A DNA stretch of 8,570 nt from Bacteriovoracaceae bacterium. GTDB taxonomy: Bacteria; Bdellovibrionota; Bacteriovoracia; Bacteriovoracales; Bacteriovoracaceae. Below the pieces are notes generated by a model, which was not told the origin of the DNA, made no database searches, and saw nothing but the letters and a program-made list of their open reading frames with translations. Made by a program: the position numbers and the translations under genes. Shown piece after piece: positions 5,737 through 8,570 of the stretch (position 1 is the stretch's first letter; the number at the start of each line of letters is the position of its first letter). The DNA lies in contig CANFNN010000112.1 of the NCBI GenBank assembly GCA_947448095.1, positions 1 through 8,570 on the forward strand, written 5' to 3'.

Positions 5737-6858
5737 CTAAAGTTTAAGGATCTGTTTAATGACCAGTCCTAATTGTTTCATCCCCTTATCGTAATATAAA
5801 TTTTGGGGGTAGAGTTCATCGAAGAATGTCGTATTTTTGTTCCATTCATTTTCTAGAAGTTTTGAAAAATCAAAGAGAATGACTTGGTGGTTTCGTGCCA
5901 CTTTGCGGATAATTGAATTATAAACTTCGGTTGCTCGCCATGGTTCACAATCAAAGGCCGTCGCCTGTAACATGGCTTTTTTGGCTTCATCAACTAGCCC
6001 TAGGCGATAGGAAATCTGCCCGTGGGTAAAGAATAACTGAGCGTTTCCTGCATAAAGTTCTATTAGTTTTGAGGATCTTGCATAGGCGGCTTTTGGATTG
6101 TTCGCTGACAGCTCTTCATTAATGTCACTCAGGTCCTTTTCCATGTCTATTGTCGAAGTGAATTCACATACCTTTCTAGGCGCAATATCCAGATTAAGAG
6201 GAGTGGTTGTAAGTATCAAAAGAGAGTTGCGATCTTTACTTAAATTGACGAGCTGAATGAGCTGCTGCTCGAATAATAAGAGCTCAGTTTCAAGTCTTGC
6301 AAGATAATCACTTTCTGGAACATCCACCAGGAGAGAGGGAGTTTCTTCCAGTTTAATTCTTGAATGAGGTTCATAAACTAATCTTGAAAGCCATGGGTAA
6401 AGAATGAGAGCCGTTTCGATTCTATCGTCTTTGTATAATGCAAAATTCTTTTTGATGATATTGGCGTTTTCAGGCTTAAATTTCAGCTCCTGAAATTCTT
6501 CACTCGCTCCTTGATAGATCAGTATCTGAGGCCACTGAACAAGTGATCTTAGCTCATGCAGAGTTCGATGAAGACCGTGGCCATTTTTAGCAAGAGACTG
6601 GATTTTAATCGGTTTTGCCAGATTCACTGAAATAGCAGAAGCAAGCTCAGTGCTAAACTTGGCAAAATAAGCACCCATCCGGTCTCCGGTAATGAGTATG
6701 GGAGAATCCAATTTAATTGTCGTAGCTTGGGCCTGAAACTCATAGGGATAGGGGAAAACTTGCTCGGGATTCTTGCGGTAGCGGTCAAACACCAGAAAAC
6801 CACCAGTTAGAAGACCTGCCGAGACCAGTATAAAAATTAGTGAGAGTGCTTTTTTCAT
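5737..6858 (-). CDS. Membrane-anchored SGNH/GDSL-like protein with helical insert, catalytic residues apparently lost
   Basis: The 373 residues begin with a basic start and a hydrophobic segment (4-24), a signal anchor or uncleaved signal, so the rest is likely periplasmic. Residues 52-120 and 210-373 follow the SGNH hydrolase layout with a TPR-like helical insert near 250-305 (GNAQLFFTHGQISYRLGLVDEA...). The segment EPWRATEVYNSIIRKVA (305-321) and the end block FFDELYPQNLYYDKGMKQLG (345-364) match the family's R-x-x-x-x-x-N-x-I-I-R and D-x-x-H-P blocks. However, the nucleophile position reads GDR (58-60) rather than GDS, the block-III G-x-N-D region reads GASE (117-120), and the final His reads Tyr350. 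It is probably a non-catalytic relative acting as a binding or scaffold protein, or my alignment of the blocks is off. The start ATG follows directly after an in-frame TAG, with no ribosome site. It is cotranscribed with the cNMP-binding gene. Confidence 0.6.
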   Translation of the reverse strand: MKKALSLIFILVSAGLLTGGFLVFDRYRKNPEQVFPYPYEFQAQATTIKLDSPILITGDRMGAYFAKFSTELASAISVNLAKPIKIQSLAKNGHGLHRTLHELRSLVQWPQILIYQGASEEFQELKFKPENANIIKKNFALYKDDRIETALILYPWLSRLVYEPHSRIKLEETPSLLVDVPESDYLARLETELLLFEQQLIQLVNLSKDRNSLLILTTTPLNLDIAPRKVCEFTSTIDMEKDLSDINEELSANNPKAAYARSSKLIELYAGNAQLFFTHGQISYRLGLVDEAKKAMLQATAFDCEPWRATEVYNSIIRKVARNHQVILFDFSKLLENEWNKNTTFFDELYPQNLYYDKGMKQLGLVIKQILKL

Positions 6859-6866
6859 CTAAGAAT

Positions 6867-6895
6867 AGTTTAACTTACAGGTGGATTTTGGTAAA
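6867..6895 (-). promoter_or_regulatory. Candidate promoter giving a leaderless mRNA for the SGNH-like gene
   Basis: On the minus strand, TTTACC (complement of 6890-6895, 4 of 6) and TAAACT (complement of 6867-6872, 4 of 6) have a 17-base spacer. The -10 box ends 8 bases before the ATG, so transcription would begin at or within two bases of the start codon. This fits the absence of any Shine-Dalgarno sequence there. Both boxes are only moderate matches. Confidence 0.35.
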
Positions 6896-6917
6896 TGGTT
6901 GGTTGGAGTTTCAATTT

Positions 6918-8120
6918 ATGTCACATGCATTTCCTGAGGTTTTGGCCCCGGCCGGAAGTCTCGATAAATTAAAAGTCGCCGTTCTCTACGGTGCTAACGC
7001 TGTTTATGTCGGCGGTCAAAAGTTTGGCCTTCGAACAGCAGCTGACAACTTTACTCTGGATGAACTCAGAGAAGGTGTGAGTTTTGCCCACAATAGAGGT
7101 GCAAAAGTTTACGTCGTTTTAAATTCCTTTCTGCATGACAAGGATCTTTCTGAACTTCCAGAATTTGTAAGCTTCCTTAGTGAAATAAAAATTGATGCAG
7201 TTATTGTATCTGATCTAGGTGTAGTGAAAACCGTATCAAGTTTATCTAGCATTCCCATCCATATCTCCACTCAGGCCTCAACCCTTAACGTGGAAGCGGC
7301 CAAATTTTGGAAATCCATGGGGGCCTCCCGTGTGGTTGTGGGAAGAGAGCTCAGTGTAAAAGAAGCTGGCAAAATCAAGCGCGAAGCAGGCATTGAAGTT
7401 GAAATGTTTATTCATGGTTCTATGTGCATGGCCTATTCAGGCCATTGTGTGATTTCTAATTTTACCCAAGGCAGAGATTCCAATCGTGGAGGATGCGCTC
7501 ATTCGTGTCGTTTTGAATACTCGCTGGATATGGGACTAGATACTGAAGAAAAGAAGAAAGCTTTTTTCATGAGCTCCAAAGATCTCGAGGGACTAAGAAT
7601 ATTACCCGAATTTATTAATGAAGGAATTGATTCCTTGAAAATAGAAGGACGCATGAAGAGCCATCTTTATGCTGGGACTATGAGTAAAGTGTATTCAGAA
7701 GCTCTTAAATATTACCGTGAGCATGGAAATTTTCTTTCTGATGATCTTTTATACTGGGAATCAGAGCTAAAGAAAGTTTCCCACCGCGCTTATTCAAATG
7801 CCAGCTTAGTTGAGGCAGCTGGAGCTGATAGTATTTTTAATGAAAGAGAAAATACCGAAACCGAGTGGCAGATGGCGGGAACCGTTATCGAAGCTTCACC
7901 CAAATCAGGCATCGTTATTGAGGTGAGAAACGCTTTTAACCAAGGTGATGAACTGGAAATTCTTCCTTTCGAGGGTCAGGCAATCCAAGTTGTCGCAAGT
8001 GAGATCACTGATATTATGATGAAGCCCGTTTTAAGAACGAGACCATCGACTCTGATCAAGCTTCCGTATCGGCCAGGAGTCCTGAGTCTTCACTTAGTTC
8101 GGCAAAAGGTGAAGGTATGA
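6918..8120 (+). CDS. trhP: U32-family tRNA hydroxylation protein, TrhP (YegQ)-like
   Basis: The 400-residue product aligns by motif with E. coli TrhP (YegQ, about 453), needed for prephenate-dependent 5-hydroxylation of wobble uridine-34 in tRNAs. Motifs: PEVLAPAGSLDKLKVAVLYGANAVYVGG (6-33); IHISTQAS (114-121); FIHGSMCMAYSGHC (164-177) with GGCAHSCR (191-198); SSKDL (219-223); SLKIEGRMKS (239-248). Cys170, Cys177, Cys193 and Cys197 are placed as the iron-sulfur cluster ligands known in U32 relatives. The C-terminal domain near 316-400 (MAGTVIEA...AFNQGDELEILP) matches the beta-barrel of TrhP and is unlike UbiU. It is shorter than YegQ because an insert after the Cys pair is missing. The start chosen is ATG 6918, with GGAG at 6905-6908; a longer frame from a GTG at 6840 would add 26 non-conserved residues over the divergent gene. 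It could instead act as an RlhA-like or other U32 protein. The stop overlaps the next start (ATGA). Confidence 0.88.
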   Translation: MSHAFPEVLAPAGSLDKLKVAVLYGANAVYVGGQKFGLRTAADNFTLDELREGVSFAHNRGAKVYVVLNSFLHDKDLSELPEFVSFLSEIKIDAVIVSDLGVVKTVSSLSSIPIHISTQASTLNVEAAKFWKSMGASRVVVGRELSVKEAGKIKREAGIEVEMFIHGSMCMAYSGHCVISNFTQGRDSNRGGCAHSCRFEYSLDMGLDTEEKKKAFFMSSKDLEGLRILPEFINEGIDSLKIEGRMKSHLYAGTMSKVYSEALKYYREHGNFLSDDLLYWESELKKVSHRAYSNASLVEAAGADSIFNERENTETEWQMAGTVIEASPKSGIVIEVRNAFNQGDELEILPFEGQAIQVVASEITDIMMKPVLRTRPSTLIKLPYRPGVLSLHLVRQKVKV

Positions 8121-8570
8121 AACTCACTACCTTTGCTCAAAATTTGAATGATCTTAACCTGATTAAAGATCAGGGATTAGATGAAGTGATATTAGGTCAC
8201 CAAGATTTTTCTCGTTTTGGAAAGCTTAAGACTGAAGAATTCTTAGTCCTTTCAAAACGGGCCAGAGAACTGGGGCTTAAGGTTATTTTTGAATGGGATA
8301 TCCTCATGACTGAAAATACCTTTGTGAAGCTCAGTCAGGATATCGTCACTTTCATAGACGGCTTTGATTCCCTGCGTGTTCAGGATCCAGGGGCCCTTGA
8401 ATGGGGATTTCAAAATACAGATAAGCCTCTGCAGTTTATTGCAGAAAATGGAAATCATAATCTTCCAGGACTTGAAGGCTGGATTGATCACGTCCAAGGC
8501 AGAATGGAGAGGATAGCACTTTCCATCGAACTGCCAAAAAATAAGATTGAAGAATATGCCCGAACTCTAA
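8117..8570 (+). CDS. Second U32-like TIM-barrel protein, N-terminal part, cut by window edge
   Basis: The frame opens at an ATG that overlaps the trhP stop by four bases (ATGA), with AAGGTGAAGG upstream inside trhP, so the two are translationally coupled. It is open to the window end, with 151 visible residues. The product starts MKLTTFAQNLNDL and shows the alternating strand-helix spacing of a TIM barrel: DEVILGHQDFSRFG (22-35), GLKVIFEWDIL (53-63), FDSLRVQDPGALEW (83-96) and LQFIAENGNHN (105-115). Strands ending in QDPGALEW and AENGNHN recall the U32 pattern of a barrel strand followed by a sideways position and an N-x-H turn, but no Cys is present in the visible part. From its coupling and fold it is most likely a partner of the TrhP-like protein. 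Family assignment is tentative, because the part where Cys ligands would lie is outside the window. Confidence 0.7.
   Translation, partial: MKLTTFAQNLNDLNLIKDQGLDEVILGHQDFSRFGKLKTEEFLVLSKRARELGLKVIFEWDILMTENTFVKLSQDIVTFIDGFDSLRVQDPGALEWGFQNTDKPLQFIAENGNHNLPGLEGWIDHVQGRMERIALSIELPKNKIEEYARTL

Noticed and set aside
6840..6917. An upstream GTG start that would extend the TrhP-like protein by 26 residues
   Set aside because: The extension is not like U32 N-termini, overlaps the divergent gene, and the ATG at 6918 has its own GGAG.
1..8570. Mobile elements, CRISPR arrays, tRNA or toxin-antitoxin genes
   Set aside because: No transposase, integrase, direct-repeat array, cloverleaf or paired small toxin-like frames were found.

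Overview
The window is ordinary-looking chromosomal DNA from a moderately AT-rich Gram-negative bacterium. The SpeA-type arginine decarboxylase, the TrhP/U32 hydroxylation protein, a lipobox lipoprotein and strong AGGAG-type ribosome sites fit a proteobacterial-grade organism. The flavour of the proteins suggests Bdellovibrionota (Bacteriovorax/Peredibacter-like), but this is an inference from general impression, not a match. I see no mobile element, CRISPR array, tRNA or rRNA.

Layout. (1) 1-435, minus strand: the N-terminal part of a ROK-family sugar kinase, cut by the window edge. (2) 513-2909, plus strand: a two-gene operon. The first gene encodes a baeRF-type (bacterial relative of eRF1) protein. 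Three bases later comes a fusion of a gamma-carbonic-anhydrase-like hexapeptide domain to a six-helix YihY/BrkB membrane domain. The join between the two domains carries a run of ten A, and both alternative frames stop within a few codons of it. A bidirectional terminator (2894-2923) holds both stop codons of this operon and of the convergent speA gene. (3) 2922-5138, minus strand: a 54-residue lipoprotein gene, followed by speA. The gap between them has a 12-bp inverted repeat whose inner arm is the speA Shine-Dalgarno sequence. (4) 5293-6858, minus strand: a two-gene unit. It encodes a membrane-anchored SGNH-like protein with degenerate catalytic residues and a stand-alone cyclic-nucleotide-binding domain. 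(5) 6918-8570, plus strand: a TrhP-like U32 protein translationally coupled (ATGA overlap) to a second U32-like protein that runs off the window.

Themes: translation appears twice (baeRF; tRNA wobble-uridine hydroxylation by TrhP), and polyamine synthesis once (SpeA). No single pathway joins the units. No clear new defence or mobile system is visible. The best candidates for something undescribed are the gamma-CA/YihY fusion with its A10 junction, the hairpin over the speA ribosome site, and the degenerate SGNH/cNMP pair. The longest gene-free stretch is about 154 bases (5139-5292), so no large unexplained region remains.
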